64,000 nucleotides of DNA from Hafnia paralvei ATCC 29927 (GCF_001655005.1 NZ_LXET01000010.1:62001-126000); one strand, 5' to 3'; positions 25,192-33,953 are shown, numbered from the stretch's first letter. Translations and numbers: made by a program. The notes: generated from the sequence alone by a model not told the origin.

Positions 25192-27221
25192 ACGCCAGAG
25201 TTAATCATTCTCAACGTAAAAATGCCCAACATAAAAATGCCCAACATAGAATCTTGCTTTGGCTGATTCCGCTCTTACTCGCGCTGCCTGCGCTGGCCTT
25301 GACGCTGTTTAATTTCCATCACCAGCTACCGGTTAATCAATGGTGGCAGGCGATGACCACGCCTGATATTAATAATATCCAACAGGTTGTGATGCATTAC
25401 AGCATTTTGCCGCGCGGTGTGGTGTCTCTGCTGGTTGGTGCAGGTCTTGGCCTAGCGGGGCTGCTGTTCCAACAGGTGCTGAAAAACCCACTGGCTGAAC
25501 CCGCAACGCTGGGCGTTTCTGCTGGTGCGCAGTTTGGTGTGACGGCTGCGATACTGCTGGCTGTAGCCCCCGGAAGTTGGATGATGCAAGTTGCCGCGTT
25601 GCTCGGCGCGGTGTTAGTCGCGCTCATCGTGTTTGGATTATCGTGGGGCAAACGTATGTCTCCGGTAACGTTAATCCTTGCAGGCTTGGTCATGGGGCTA
25701 TACTGCGGCGCACTTAATTCCCTGATGGCGCTGTTTAACTATGAATCGCTACAGGGCATGTTCGTGTGGGCGAGCGGGGCGTTAAACCAGCACGATTGGC
25801 ATAATGTTACCGACCTTGCTCCGCGCTTGTTGGTCGCCTTCATTCTCTCTGCGCTGCTTATTCGCCCTTTAACGCTCCTTGGTTTAGACGACGGTGTTGC
25901 GAAAAATTTAGGTTTAGGTTTGAGCTCTGCGCGTCTCGCGACCTTGGCTTTGGCGGTTTTGATCAGTGCCCAAATGGTGAATGCCGTTGGGGTTATTGGT
26001 TTTATCGGTTTGTTCTCCCCACTGCTAGCACGTATCTGTGGCGCTCGCCGTTTGTCTCAACGCCTAGTGATGGCTCCACTGATCGGCGCTTTACTGCTCT
26101 GGTTAACCGATCAGGTTGTGCAATGGTTAGCAGTGGTTTGGCATGAAATTCCAACCGGCTCCGCGACCGCGTTGATTGGCGCGCCGGTATTGCTGTGGTT
26201 ATTGCCTAAGCTGCGAACCCGCGGCAATGTGCCTGATATGAATCAGGGCGACCAAGTCGCGCCGGAGCGTCATCATCTTTGGCGCTGGATGATCGTAGGC
26301 ATGGTCTTGCTTGCGCTTGCACTGCTCATCGCGCTGCTGTTTGGGCGTGGCAGCGAAGGTTGGTACTGGGCACAGGGCATACAGATTGAAGAGATGATGC
26401 CGTGGCGCTGGCCGCGTGTGATTGCCGCGTTAGCGGCAGGCATGATGCTGGCCGTTGCGGGAACCATGATCCAAAAACTCACGGGAAACCCGATGGCGAG
26501 CCCTGAGGTTTTAGGTATCACTTCTGGTGCGGCACTCGGCGTATTAGTACTGCTATTGCTGGTTCCAGGCAACGCGTTCGTTTGGCTACTCCCGGCTGGC
26601 AGTCTCGGTGCGGCGCTCACGCTACTGTTGGTGATGATTACGTCGAGTCGAAACGGTTTTTCTGCCCAGCGAATGCTGCTGGCGGGGATCGCCGTAAGCA
26701 CGGTTTTCTCCACGCTCGTTGTCATGGTCTTGGCGAGCGGTGATCCGCGTACAGGGATGCTGCTGACGTGGCTGGCTGGTTCAACCTATGGCGTTGACGG
26801 CGCTCAGGCGTTGCGTACCGCTGGAGTGGCTGCGGTATTGATTGCCGTGACTCCGCTTTGCCGACGCTGGCTGATGCTGTTGCCGCTGGGATCTGTCACC
26901 GCGAAAGCCGTTGGCGTGGCGCTAATGCCTTCTCGGATAACGATTTTACTGATTGCCTCTGCGCTCACGGCGGCGGCAACGCTGATGACGGGCCCGTTAA
27001 GCTTCGTGGGGCTGATGGCCCCCCACATGGCACGTATGTTAGGTTTCAAACGCGCCATGCCACAACTGATGATCGCAGCGCTTATCGGCGGTTTCCTGAT
27101 GATGTTTGCGGATTGGTGTGGACGAATGGTGATGTTCCCTTACCAAATTCCAGCCGGTTTACTTGCGACCTTCATTGGTGCGCCATACTTTATTTTCTTG
27201 CTACGCAAGCAGGCGAGATAG
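25188..27221 (+). CDS. fhuB: Ferric hydroxamate ABC transporter permease FhuB (two fused halves)
   Basis: This 677-residue inner-membrane protein is a tandem fusion of two FecCD-type permease halves, as is normal for FhuB. Each half has about ten membrane helices and the coupling motif (GAGLGLAGLLFQQVLKNPLAEP in the first half, then the related ...AGTMIQKLTGNPMASPEVLG in the second). The GFIGL and SFVGLMAPH segments mark the conserved helix ends. A 15-bp tandem duplication at the N terminus gives KNAQHKNAQH. It is the last gene of the fhu operon. Confidence 0.95.
   Translation: MNARVNHSQRKNAQHKNAQHRILLWLIPLLLALPALALTLFNFHHQLPVNQWWQAMTTPDINNIQQVVMHYSILPRGVVSLLVGAGLGLAGLLFQQVLKNPLAEPATLGVSAGAQFGVTAAILLAVAPGSWMMQVAALLGAVLVALIVFGLSWGKRMSPVTLILAGLVMGLYCGALNSLMALFNYESLQGMFVWASGALNQHDWHNVTDLAPRLLVAFILSALLIRPLTLLGLDDGVAKNLGLGLSSARLATLALAVLISAQMVNAVGVIGFIGLFSPLLARICGARRLSQRLVMAPLIGALLLWLTDQVVQWLAVVWHEIPTGSATALIGAPVLLWLLPKLRTRGNVPDMNQGDQVAPERHHLWRWMIVGMVLLALALLIALLFGRGSEGWYWAQGIQIEEMMPWRWPRVIAALAAGMMLAVAGTMIQKLTGNPMASPEVLGITSGAALGVLVLLLLVPGNAFVWLLPAGSLGAALTLLLVMITSSRNGFSAQRMLLAGIAVSTVFSTLVVMVLASGDPRTGMLLTWLAGSTYGVDGAQALRTAGVAAVLIAVTPLCRRWLMLLPLGSVTAKAVGVALMPSRITILLIASALTAAATLMTGPLSFVGLMAPHMARMLGFKRAMPQLMIAALIGGFLMMFADWCGRMVMFPYQIPAGLLATFIGAPYFIFLLRKQAR
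25218..25247 (+). repeat. 15-bp tandem duplication in the fhuB N terminus
   Basis: AAAAATGCCCAACAT occurs twice, head to tail and without mismatch, adding five residues to the cytoplasmic N terminus of FhuB in frame. Confidence 0.85.
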
Positions 27222-27244
27222 AACTCATTTCAAATAGATAAAAA

Positions 27245-27267
27245 ACTAGCCGCATGGTGCGGCTAGT
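27245..27267. terminator. Terminator between convergent fhuB and the DUF2076 gene
   Basis: A perfect 10-bp stem (ACTAGCCGCA / TGCGGCTAGT) with a 3-nt loop is followed on the minus strand by TTTTTT, making a strong terminator for the DUF2076 gene. On the plus strand the T run is poor. Confidence 0.85.
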
Positions 27268-27288
27268 GTTGATGTTTAGCTGTGAGCG

Positions 27289-28062
27289 TTAGAAAAACGA
27301 ATCATCGTCGTTGTTATTGTCGCTATCGTCGTCGCTACCAAAACCTGAATCGAAGAACCCGCTGTCCTGTCCATTTTGATTGGACGTATCATCCTGCCAA
27401 TCAGCATTCTGCAAGTCTGGCTGAGTGTTATCAGGTTGCGCATTATCCGCTTGAGTGAGATCGGGCTGGGCTGAATCGGGTTGAACCATGTTGTTGTCTT
27501 CAACCACGTTCACAATCTCTTCTGGCTGGCTGTTGCGGAACATACCTGTCAGCATATCGGCAATCACAACGCCCCCAGCGACACCCGCCGCAGTTTGTAA
27601 CGCCCCGCTTAAGAAACCGCTGCGACGAGACGGTGCCGCAGCATAGCCATTATTGGCATAGCCGCTGTTAGCAGGATTGTTGTTAGCATAATTGCTGTTA
27701 GCGTAGTTTGCCGCACCAGGAATGGGTTGGCTGCCGCTGTTTGGAGCCGATGTTGGTCGAGTCTCGCTGCCGCCGCCAAACAAACCTGCCAGAAAACCAC
27801 CGCTGCTTTGACGCGGCTGACTTTGCAATTGAGTCACCTGCTGCTGTAGCGCATTCACCTGATCGTTCAGACGCTTAATTGCCGCTTCTTGTACCAGCAT
27901 TGCCTGAGCCATGTAATAGGGCGCCGCAGGCTGTTTAGCGATACATTCCTGAATCAAACGTTCTGCCTCGGCATCCCGAGGCCCACTGCCTGCTTCCGCC
28001 TGCTGGATTCGGGAGAAAAGATCGGAAATAACGCGTTGCTCTACGGATTGTTGCTCTGACAT
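27289..28062 (-). CDS. DUF2076 family protein
   Basis: The 257-residue protein begins with a helical region (EQRVISDLFSRIQQAE, then YYMAQAMLVQEAAIKRLNDQV) that runs into a short coiled coil, as in DUF2076 proteins. A low-complexity Asn/Gly/Ser segment with SNYANNNPANSGYANNGY follows at about 125-150. Next is a hydrophobic stretch (FLSGALQTAAGVAGGVVIADM, ~160-180) and a very acidic Asp/Asn tail ending DDDSFF. Members are sometimes labelled periplasmic ligand-binding sensors, but I see no signal peptide and would not assign a function. GAGGT upstream fixes the ATG at 28062. It sits at a junction between two E. coli-like blocks. Confidence 0.8.
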   Translation of the reverse strand: MSEQQSVEQRVISDLFSRIQQAEAGSGPRDAEAERLIQECIAKQPAAPYYMAQAMLVQEAAIKRLNDQVNALQQQVTQLQSQPRQSSGGFLAGLFGGGSETRPTSAPNSGSQPIPGAANYANSNYANNNPANSGYANNGYAAAPSRRSGFLSGALQTAAGVAGGVVIADMLTGMFRNSQPEEIVNVVEDNNMVQPDSAQPDLTQADNAQPDNTQPDLQNADWQDDTSNQNGQDSGFFDSGFGSDDDSDNNNDDDSFF

Positions 28063-28208
28063 AGGAACCTCAACAAATACTTTTGCCAAAAATGGCGATA
28101 AAACCCAATCATCTTGAGATTAATGTAATGGCGATACATCAAAGATCAATATGAGTTAACGCTTTGTCACAAAGGCAGAGGTTTCTATACAGACAGCCCA
28201 TAAAGGGA

Positions 28209-28296
28209 TAATGCTGTTCACTTAAGAGATACAGGGGGGGTTACGGAACACATCCATGTGTTTCCCCCTAAAATCAGGCTCACGTGAATGGCATTA
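28209..28296. repeat. Palindromic mobile-like element, copy A (88 bp)
   Basis: The ends TAATGCTGTTCAC and GTGAATGGCATTA are inverted repeats with two mismatches. Inside are GGGGG/CCCCC arms and GGAACACAT/ATGTGTTTCC, so the whole element folds into one hairpin. It is flanked by CCATAAAGGGA on the left and CCATAAACGAGGG on the right, a probable decayed target duplication. It starts 30 bp beyond the iap stop. Relative to copy C it is inverted, sharing CCCCTAAAATCAGGCT. Confidence 0.8.
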
Positions 28297-28325
28297 CCAT
28301 AAACGAGGGCTGCTGGTGGGGCGCA

Positions 28326-29366
28326 TTACTTGGCGATTTCTTGCACCAGCGGCAGTAAAATTTTCACGCTGTCACGAGTGCGAGCTTTGATTCGTCCCGG
28401 CAAATTCTTGTCCAGATACTGAAGGTTGTCATACTGCGGCTGATGCCAACTGGTTCCTGCAGGGAATTGCGCTGTTTTATTCGTTTGTTGATAACCCTCT
28501 TTTTTGCTCAAAGATCCATTGCTGGCTTCAACGGTCAACACGGGAATTTTGGCTGCATCAAACGGCATTTGAGCAGAGCAACAGCCGTTACCCTGCGGAT
28601 AATGCTCGCTATGACCATTATTGATCGCGGCGTGAATACCGAGGCGTTTTGCCAGCTTAAGCGCACGATCGCGGGTTTTTTCGGCCACGGCTTTCGGCGT
28701 GTTGACGCCGCTGTGGAAATAGAGCTTATCACCGGTAATTAACGAATCGAGGTTTATCACCAACAGGGTATTGGCTTTGTCGGTTTGGCTCATTCTGCTC
28801 AGATAATTTTCTGCCCCCTTGTTACCCAACTCCTCTGCGCTGAGTGCGAGAAAGCGGACGGTGGCCTTGGTTTTTACATTACGCAACCGCTCGGCAAGTT
28901 CCAGCATTACGCCAACGCCTGAGGCATTGTCATCCACGCCCTGTAGCGTTAAACCGCCCAGATTATGGTTCACATCGTCATCGCTCAGCGGCGTATAGGT
29001 ATCCAAATGTGCGACGATTAAAACTTGTTTGTCTGTTGTCCCTGGTTTTACCGCAATGACGGAGGTGGCATTAACATTATGCCAATCTTTTTTGCCTTCG
29101 TTTGAGGTGTAAATGTATCGGGTTTTGAAATCTCTTAAATCACTTTGATAGCCCATCGTTTGGAAGCGTTGATTGACGTAATCGGCCATCATCAGCTCTG
29201 CTGGACTACCCGCCATACGGCCGGGAAAATAGGTGGCAATATGGCGTACTTCTTGTTCGGCAATTTTGCCAACGGGCTGATGAGTGACGCCTGCGGCTGA
29301 AACCGTAAAGCTACTGCTCAGGCATAAGGCGGCACACACCAGTTTAAGGGAACGGCAGGAAAACAT
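28326..29366 (-). CDS. iap: Alkaline phosphatase isozyme-converting aminopeptidase Iap
   Basis: Iap is an exported zinc aminopeptidase (M28 family) that trims N-terminal arginine from alkaline phosphatase. The 346-residue precursor has a signal peptide (cleaved near VSAAG), HIATYFPGRMAGSPAE, the metal ligands AHLDTY and QGVDDNASG, SAEELGNKGAENYL and INLDSL. I start at the ATG at 29366 (MFSCRS), whose length matches E. coli (345); the 15-codon extension is rejected. It is divergent from cysD. In E. coli a CRISPR array lies just past iap; here that place holds a palindromic element. Confidence 0.93.
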   Translation of the reverse strand: MFSCRSLKLVCAALCLSSSFTVSAAGVTHQPVGKIAEQEVRHIATYFPGRMAGSPAELMMADYVNQRFQTMGYQSDLRDFKTRYIYTSNEGKKDWHNVNATSVIAVKPGTTDKQVLIVAHLDTYTPLSDDDVNHNLGGLTLQGVDDNASGVGVMLELAERLRNVKTKATVRFLALSAEELGNKGAENYLSRMSQTDKANTLLVINLDSLITGDKLYFHSGVNTPKAVAEKTRDRALKLAKRLGIHAAINNGHSEHYPQGNGCCSAQMPFDAAKIPVLTVEASNGSLSKKEGYQQTNKTAQFPAGTSWHQPQYDNLQYLDKNLPGRIKARTRDSVKILLPLVQEIAK

Positions 29367-29778
29367 GGGTAAAGCGTCCTTAGATCTGCTGAGAGCTTGA
29401 AAGGCGATCAACAGAGTAATAATCAGGGTGATAAATCAGTGTAGGTAGTATGAAGTCTCTACTGTTATTAAACAATTTCTAGCGTTCTTAAAATTTAAGG
29501 AAATGTTTTATTGTTTAATCTTGCGCTATCTAGCCTGCCTGCATATTTCTTTCGGTTATTTCAAATACCTTTTCGTCATTTCATTTGCGTTAAGCTGACG
29601 TCTTATAGTGCCTCTATTCTTCGCCCTTGACGTTACAGCTGCGTTCACCCACCGCAATGCCGGACAGAGTTTTACGGCCGCTTTCGACAGGCTGCTTTGC
29701 TGTAACATCAATGGCTTGGGAAAAGAGTCCGAGGCGCCAGCGTGGCCTTCGGGAGAATTTCTGGCTTAAGGATCGTCC
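29367..29778. other. Divergent promoter region between iap and cysD
   Basis: This 412-bp gap has no gene. A TATAGT hexamer at 29604-29609 is a candidate -10 for cysD, with no good -35 at the right distance. That would fit an activator-dependent promoter such as those controlled by CysB, but I cannot identify a CysB site by eye. Confidence 0.45.
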
Positions 29779-30687
29779 ATGGATAACCAACGACTGACTC
29801 ACTTACGGCAGCTCGAAGCGGAGAGTATTCATATTATTCGCGAAGTGGCTGCAGAGTTTTCCAACCCTGTCATGATGTACTCCATCGGCAAAGATTCTTC
29901 GGTGATGTTGCATTTGGCGCGTAAAGCATTTTATCCCGGCACGCTGCCGTTCCCTTTGTTGCATGTTGATACCGGCTGGAAATTCCGTGAAATGTACGAG
30001 TTTCGTGACCGCACCGCGAAAGCCTATGGTTGCGAACTTCTGGTACACAAAAACCCCGAAGGGGTTGCTATGGGCATCAGCCCGTTCGTGCATGGCAGCG
30101 CCAAGCACACCGATATTATGAAAACCGAAGGGCTGAAACAGGCGCTAAATAAATATGGTTTTGATGCCGCCTTTGGCGGTGCCCGTCGTGATGAAGAAAA
30201 ATCTCGGGCCAAAGAGCGGATCTACTCATTCCGCGATCGCTTTCATCGCTGGGACCCGAAAAATCAACGTCCTGAGCTATGGCATAACTACAACGGACAG
30301 GTAAATAAAGGGGAGAGCATCCGCGTATTCCCGCTTTCCAACTGGACCGAACTCGATATCTGGCAATACATCTATTTAGAGAATATCGATATTGTTCCGC
30401 TTTATTTGGCTAAGCCACGCCCCGTACTTGAGCGTGATGGCATGCTAATGATGGTGGATGACGATCGTATCGATCTGCAACCGGGTGAAGTGATTAAACA
30501 GAGAATGGTGCGATTCAGAACCTTAGGCTGCTGGCCACTCACCGGAGCGGTAGAGTCTCAGGCACAAACGCTACCGGAAATTATCGAAGAAATGCTGATC
30601 TCAACCACCAGCGAACGTCAGGGCAGGATGATCGACCGCGATCAGTCTGGGTCGATGGAGCTGAAAAAGCGCCAAGGTTATTTTTAA
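29779..30687 (+). CDS. cysD: Sulfate adenylyltransferase subunit 2, CysD
   Basis: CysD forms APS from sulfate and ATP; CysN, its GTPase partner, drives the reaction. The 302-residue sequence is almost identical to E. coli CysD, with the PP-loop YSIGKDSSVMLHL, LLHVDTGWKF, GGARRDEEKSRAKER, FPLSNWTELDIW and the C-terminal SGSMELKKRQGYF. First gene of cysDNC; 37 bp separate it from cysN. Confidence 0.97.
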   Translation: MDNQRLTHLRQLEAESIHIIREVAAEFSNPVMMYSIGKDSSVMLHLARKAFYPGTLPFPLLHVDTGWKFREMYEFRDRTAKAYGCELLVHKNPEGVAMGISPFVHGSAKHTDIMKTEGLKQALNKYGFDAAFGGARRDEEKSRAKERIYSFRDRFHRWDPKNQRPELWHNYNGQVNKGESIRVFPLSNWTELDIWQYIYLENIDIVPLYLAKPRPVLERDGMLMMVDDDRIDLQPGEVIKQRMVRFRTLGCWPLTGAVESQAQTLPEIIEEMLISTTSERQGRMIDRDQSGSMELKKRQGYF

Positions 30688-30724
30688 GGATTCGCTTGAA
30701 GAAATTAGCTGAGGAGCTAGCGTC

Positions 30725-32164
30725 ATGAGCCAGATTATCAACCATTCGATTGCTGACCAAATCGCTGAGCAAGGCGGTGTGGAAGCCTATTTACAACTGC
30801 AACAAGATAAAAGCCTGCTGCGTTTTCTCACCTGCGGTAGCGTAGATGACGGAAAAAGTACGCTGATTGGCCGTTTGTTGCACGATACACGTCAAATTTA
30901 CGAAGATCAGCTGACTACGCTACACAGTGATAGTAAACGTATCGGTACGCAGGGGGAAAAGCTCGATCTGGCTCTGCTGGTCGATGGTCTACAGGCTGAG
31001 CGCGAGCAGGGGATAACGATTGATGTTGCCTACCGCTATTTCTCAACCGAAAAACGCAAATTTATCATCGCCGATACCCCTGGGCATGAGCAATATACGC
31101 GTAATATGGCCACCGGCGCGTCTACCTGTGATTTGGCCATTTTATTGATCGATGCACGTAAAGGTGTGTTGGATCAAACGCGTCGTCACAGCTTTATTGC
31201 CACGCTGCTCGGTATTCGCCATTTGGTCGTCGCCGTGAATAAAATGGATCTGCGCGATTATCAACAGGATGTCTTTGAGCAAATTAAACAGGATTACCTG
31301 AGTTTTGCAGAGCAACTCCCCGCTGATTTAGAGATCAAGTTTGTTCCGCTATCGGCGCTTGATGGGGATAACGTGGCGTCGCAAAGTACGGCGATGGGCT
31401 GGTATCACGGGCCCACACTGCTGGAAATCTTGGAGTCCGTAGACGTTGTGCATGATGCTGAAAAGCAGCCGCTACGTTTTCCGGTGCAATATGTTAATCG
31501 ACCGAATCTGGATTTCCGTGGCTACGCGGGTACGTTATCGGCCGGCGTTATCAGCGTCGGACAGGCCGTCAAAGTGTTACCGTCTGGCGTATCTTCGCGC
31601 GTTGCTCGCATTGTGACCTTTGATGGTGACTTGCAGAAAGCCGTTCCCGGTGAGGCTATCACTTTAGTTTTAGAAGACGAAATCGACATCAGCCGTGGCG
31701 ATCTTATCGTCGCGGCGGAGGAGTCGATTCCTGCCGCACAGGGTGCCAGTGTGGACGTGGTGTGGATGTCTGAGCAACCATTGAGTCAAGGACAAAGCTT
31801 TGACATCAAGTTGGGCGGTAAGAAAACCCGAGCGCGTATCGAAAGAATTCACTATCAGGTTGAGATCAACACACTGACACAGCGAGCGGTTGAATCACTC
31901 CCGCTTAACGGCATTGGTTTGGTCGAGCTGACCTTTGATGAGCCTTTGGTGATTGACAGCTATGCACAAAATCATGACACCGGCAGCTTCATCTTTATCG
32001 ACCGTTTAACCAACGTCACTGTTGGCGCAGGTCTTATCCGTGAAGCACTGACTCAACAACCGCTAGAAAGCGACGCTTACAGTGCGTTTGAACTTGAGCT
32101 CAATGCCTTGGTCCGGCGTCATTTTCCTCACTGGGGAGCACGTGATTTGCTGGGCGGTAAATAA
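30725..32164 (+). CDS. cysN: Sulfate adenylyltransferase subunit 1, CysN (GTPase)
   Basis: CysN is an EF-Tu-like GTPase that energises APS synthesis by CysD. In its 479 residues are G1 GSVDDGKSTLIGRLL, EREQGITIDVAYRYF (switch I), DTPGHEQYTRNM, NKMDL and SAL, followed by two beta-barrel domains. AGGAG lies 8 nt before the ATG. It does not carry a fused kinase domain; CysC is a separate downstream gene. Confidence 0.97.
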   Translation: MSQIINHSIADQIAEQGGVEAYLQLQQDKSLLRFLTCGSVDDGKSTLIGRLLHDTRQIYEDQLTTLHSDSKRIGTQGEKLDLALLVDGLQAEREQGITIDVAYRYFSTEKRKFIIADTPGHEQYTRNMATGASTCDLAILLIDARKGVLDQTRRHSFIATLLGIRHLVVAVNKMDLRDYQQDVFEQIKQDYLSFAEQLPADLEIKFVPLSALDGDNVASQSTAMGWYHGPTLLEILESVDVVHDAEKQPLRFPVQYVNRPNLDFRGYAGTLSAGVISVGQAVKVLPSGVSSRVARIVTFDGDLQKAVPGEAITLVLEDEIDISRGDLIVAAEESIPAAQGASVDVVWMSEQPLSQGQSFDIKLGGKKTRARIERIHYQVEINTLTQRAVESLPLNGIGLVELTFDEPLVIDSYAQNHDTGSFIFIDRLTNVTVGAGLIREALTQQPLESDAYSAFELELNALVRRHFPHWGARDLLGGK

Positions 32165-32181
32165 TGCGAAAGGATGTTTGA

Positions 32182-32823
32182 GTGACTGATATCAATTTAT
32201 TACAACAGGCTACTGAAAGTAACGCTGCCAACCCTGATATCGTCTGGCATGAGCATGCAGTGAGGCGTGAAGATCGCGAAAAACTGCATGGTCATCAAGG
32301 GGCGGTTCTGTGGTTCACCGGACTCTCTGGTTCGGGCAAATCGTCGATTGCCGGTGCTTTGGAACAGGCTCTGCACCAGATAGGGGTAAGTACCTACTTA
32401 TTAGACGGGGATAATGTGCGTCATGGTCTGTCGCGCGATCTGGGTTTTAGTGACGGCGACCGCGTTGAGAATATTCGTCGCGTCGGTGAGGTGGCTAAGC
32501 TAATGCAGGATGCGGGATTGATAGTGCTCTCCGCATTTATTTCCCCCCATCGCCATGAACGCCAATTAGTGCGTGAACTCTTGCCAGAGGGCCGCTTTAT
32601 TGAGGTGTTTGTGGATACGCCGCTAGCGGTGTGTGAGCAACGCGATCCCAAGGGACTCTACAAAAAAGCGCGCGCCGGTGAGATTAAAAATTTCACTGGA
32701 ATCAGCTCGGCTTATGAAGCACCCGAGCAGCCTGAGGTTCATTTAAATGGCGAACAATTAGTAACAAATTTGGTCGCACAAATGTTAGACGTTTTACGCC
32801 ATAACGCTATTATCAAACCCTAG
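32182..32823 (+). CDS. cysC: Adenylylsulfate kinase CysC
   Basis: CysC phosphorylates APS to PAPS, the substrate of PAPS reductase. The 213-residue protein has the P-loop GLSGSGKS, LLDGDNVRHGL, DLGFSD-DR-ENIRRVGEVA, AFISPHR, FIEVFVDTPL and DPKGLYKKARAGEIKNFTGI. The start is GTG with AAAGGA upstream; the N terminus is ~12 residues longer than in E. coli. Third gene of the cys operon, 17 bp after cysN. Confidence 0.96.
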   Translation: MTDINLLQQATESNAANPDIVWHEHAVRREDREKLHGHQGAVLWFTGLSGSGKSSIAGALEQALHQIGVSTYLLDGDNVRHGLSRDLGFSDGDRVENIRRVGEVAKLMQDAGLIVLSAFISPHRHERQLVRELLPEGRFIEVFVDTPLAVCEQRDPKGLYKKARAGEIKNFTGISSAYEAPEQPEVHLNGEQLVTNLVAQMLDVLRHNAIIKP

Positions 32824-32881
32824 TTATTGTTGCTTGGAATTCATTCTTAGAGTGAATGCAACGATTTTTCAGGGTTGATAT

Positions 32882-33208
32882 ATGCTGATAAACGCCGCCA
32901 ACATTCCCGCTGACAAGAAAACGTCATTGGATAAAGAAGAGCCTTCGTACGCCTTTGCTGGTGGTGTCTTGGGCTTTTCGTTCTATTGGTTAGCTTTTGT
33001 TCTGCCATTTATCGTCTACGGCATGAATACGCCTTTCTTCTTGCTCTATACTTGGCCGTTTTTTTTAGCGCTGATGCCGATTTCTGTGTTATTGGGCATT
33101 GGCATTAATAAGCTGGTTTCAGGTCGACTGCTTATCAGCGTGCCGCTGTGTGCCGTGCTCGTTGTGATGCTGTTTTGGCAAACCTTTTCTTTATTGACCG
33201 GTTGGTGA
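32882..33208 (+). CDS. ygbE: DUF3561 inner-membrane protein YgbE
   Basis: The 108-residue protein has three hydrophobic helices and the conserved segments LPFIVYGMNT-FF, LYTWPFFLALMP and VLLGIGINKL that mark YgbE (DUF3561). Function unknown. As in E. coli it follows cysC, with 58 bp between them. In E. coli the next gene is ftsB; here the order breaks and a flxA-like gene follows. Confidence 0.88.
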   Translation: MLINAANIPADKKTSLDKEEPSYAFAGGVLGFSFYWLAFVLPFIVYGMNTPFFLLYTWPFFLALMPISVLLGIGINKLVSGRLLISVPLCAVLVVMLFWQTFSLLTGW

Positions 33209-33359
33209 TTTCGCCGTTTAGACTCTTTACACTTCAAATTGCCCGCGCTTTGACGATGATGTTGGCTCACCTAAACCTACAGGCACGCCTTGGGCGCTCA
33301 CTTGCCGCATGACTTAGCGTTAAGAGTCAGCGCGGATCAAACTATTTTTATTCTATTGT

Positions 33360-33386
33360 TCAATCTTCCCGCGGCTCTGCCGATAA
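33360..33386 (+). promoter_or_regulatory. Sigma-28 (FliA) promoter of the flxA-like gene
   Basis: GCCGATAA (33379-33386) is a perfect FliA -10. It is preceded at exactly 11 bp by TCAATCTT (33360-33367), a 5-of-8 match to TAAAGTTT. It lies 41 bp upstream of the start codon of a flxA-like gene, whose E. coli namesake is FliA-dependent. Confidence 0.75.
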
Positions 33387-33427
33387 CCCAGAGATATTAT
33401 AAAAATATATCTTTGGGGAAATATGTT

Positions 33428-33820
33428 ATGGCAAATGTATCAATCACAATGGCCGTTCCTGCGGCGGGGAAATCACCGGCGCTCACTGGCAGTGGTGAAA
33501 GCGTTGGCAGCGGTAGTGGCAAAACCGTGGGCGCCAGCACTGCCGGCGGCGGTTCAGGACGCATTCAACAGCTCACCAAACAAATCCAAGAGCTACAGCA
33601 ACAGCTGCGCGATTTAGCCAACTCAGGTGGGTCACCCGAGGAAATTAAAAAGCAGCAAGAGCTGATTCAGGCTCAAATTAAAGCGCTTCAGGCAGAGATT
33701 GCACGTATTCGTCAGCAAGAAATGGAGCAGACCCAGCAAAATCAATTAGATAAAGTAGGTAAAACCGGTGATGGGGTAAACCGTCCAACCGATGAAAACC
33801 AGATCGATGTCTATATTTAA
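33428..33820 (+). CDS. FlxA-like protein
   Basis: The 130-residue protein starts MANVSITMAVPAAG, then a Gly/Ser-rich linker. A coiled coil follows (~42-105, RIQQLTKQIQELQQQLRDL and KQQELIQAQIKALQAEIARI) with a Gln-rich end. This layout and the IQQLTKQIQ-L core match the FlxA-like family, small proteins expressed with the flagellar regulon but of unknown role. The ATG at 33428 has GGGGA 9 nt upstream; the longer frame starting at 33290 covers the promoter and is rejected. Confidence 0.82.
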   Translation: MANVSITMAVPAAGKSPALTGSGESVGSGSGKTVGASTAGGGSGRIQQLTKQIQELQQQLRDLANSGGSPEEIKKQQELIQAQIKALQAEIARIRQQEMEQTQQNQLDKVGKTGDGVNRPTDENQIDVYI

Positions 33821-33852
33821 TGGACTGATTTGCTCGTTATTCTCTAATGGAA

Positions 33853-33953
33853 TAGTGCCGTTCACTTAATCCTGATGTTGGGGGGAAGTACACCGATAGA
33901 GCCTCAGCGGTGTGCCAGCCCCCTGTTTCTCGCTTTCTGAAATGTGCACATTA
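33853..33953. repeat. Palindromic mobile-like element, copy B (101 bp)
   Basis: It starts TAGTGCCGTTCACTTAA and ends TGTGCACATTA, a degenerate version of the copy A and C ends. It shares GGGGAAGTACACCGAT and the complementary GCGGTGTGC-AGCCCC with copy C in the same orientation. Flanks CTCTAATGGAA and CTCTGAGGACG may be a decayed target duplication (6 of 11). It starts 33 bp after the flxA-like stop. Confidence 0.72.

Noticed and set aside
28063..28325. Possible CRISPR array next to iap
   Set aside because: E. coli has one here, but this gap contains only one palindromic element and no regularly spaced direct repeats or cas gene.
33226..33300. Possible third copy of the 146-bp repeat after ygbE
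   Set aside because: CACTTCAAATTGC and GGCGCTCACTTGCC are reminiscent of it, but similarity is too patchy to call by eye.
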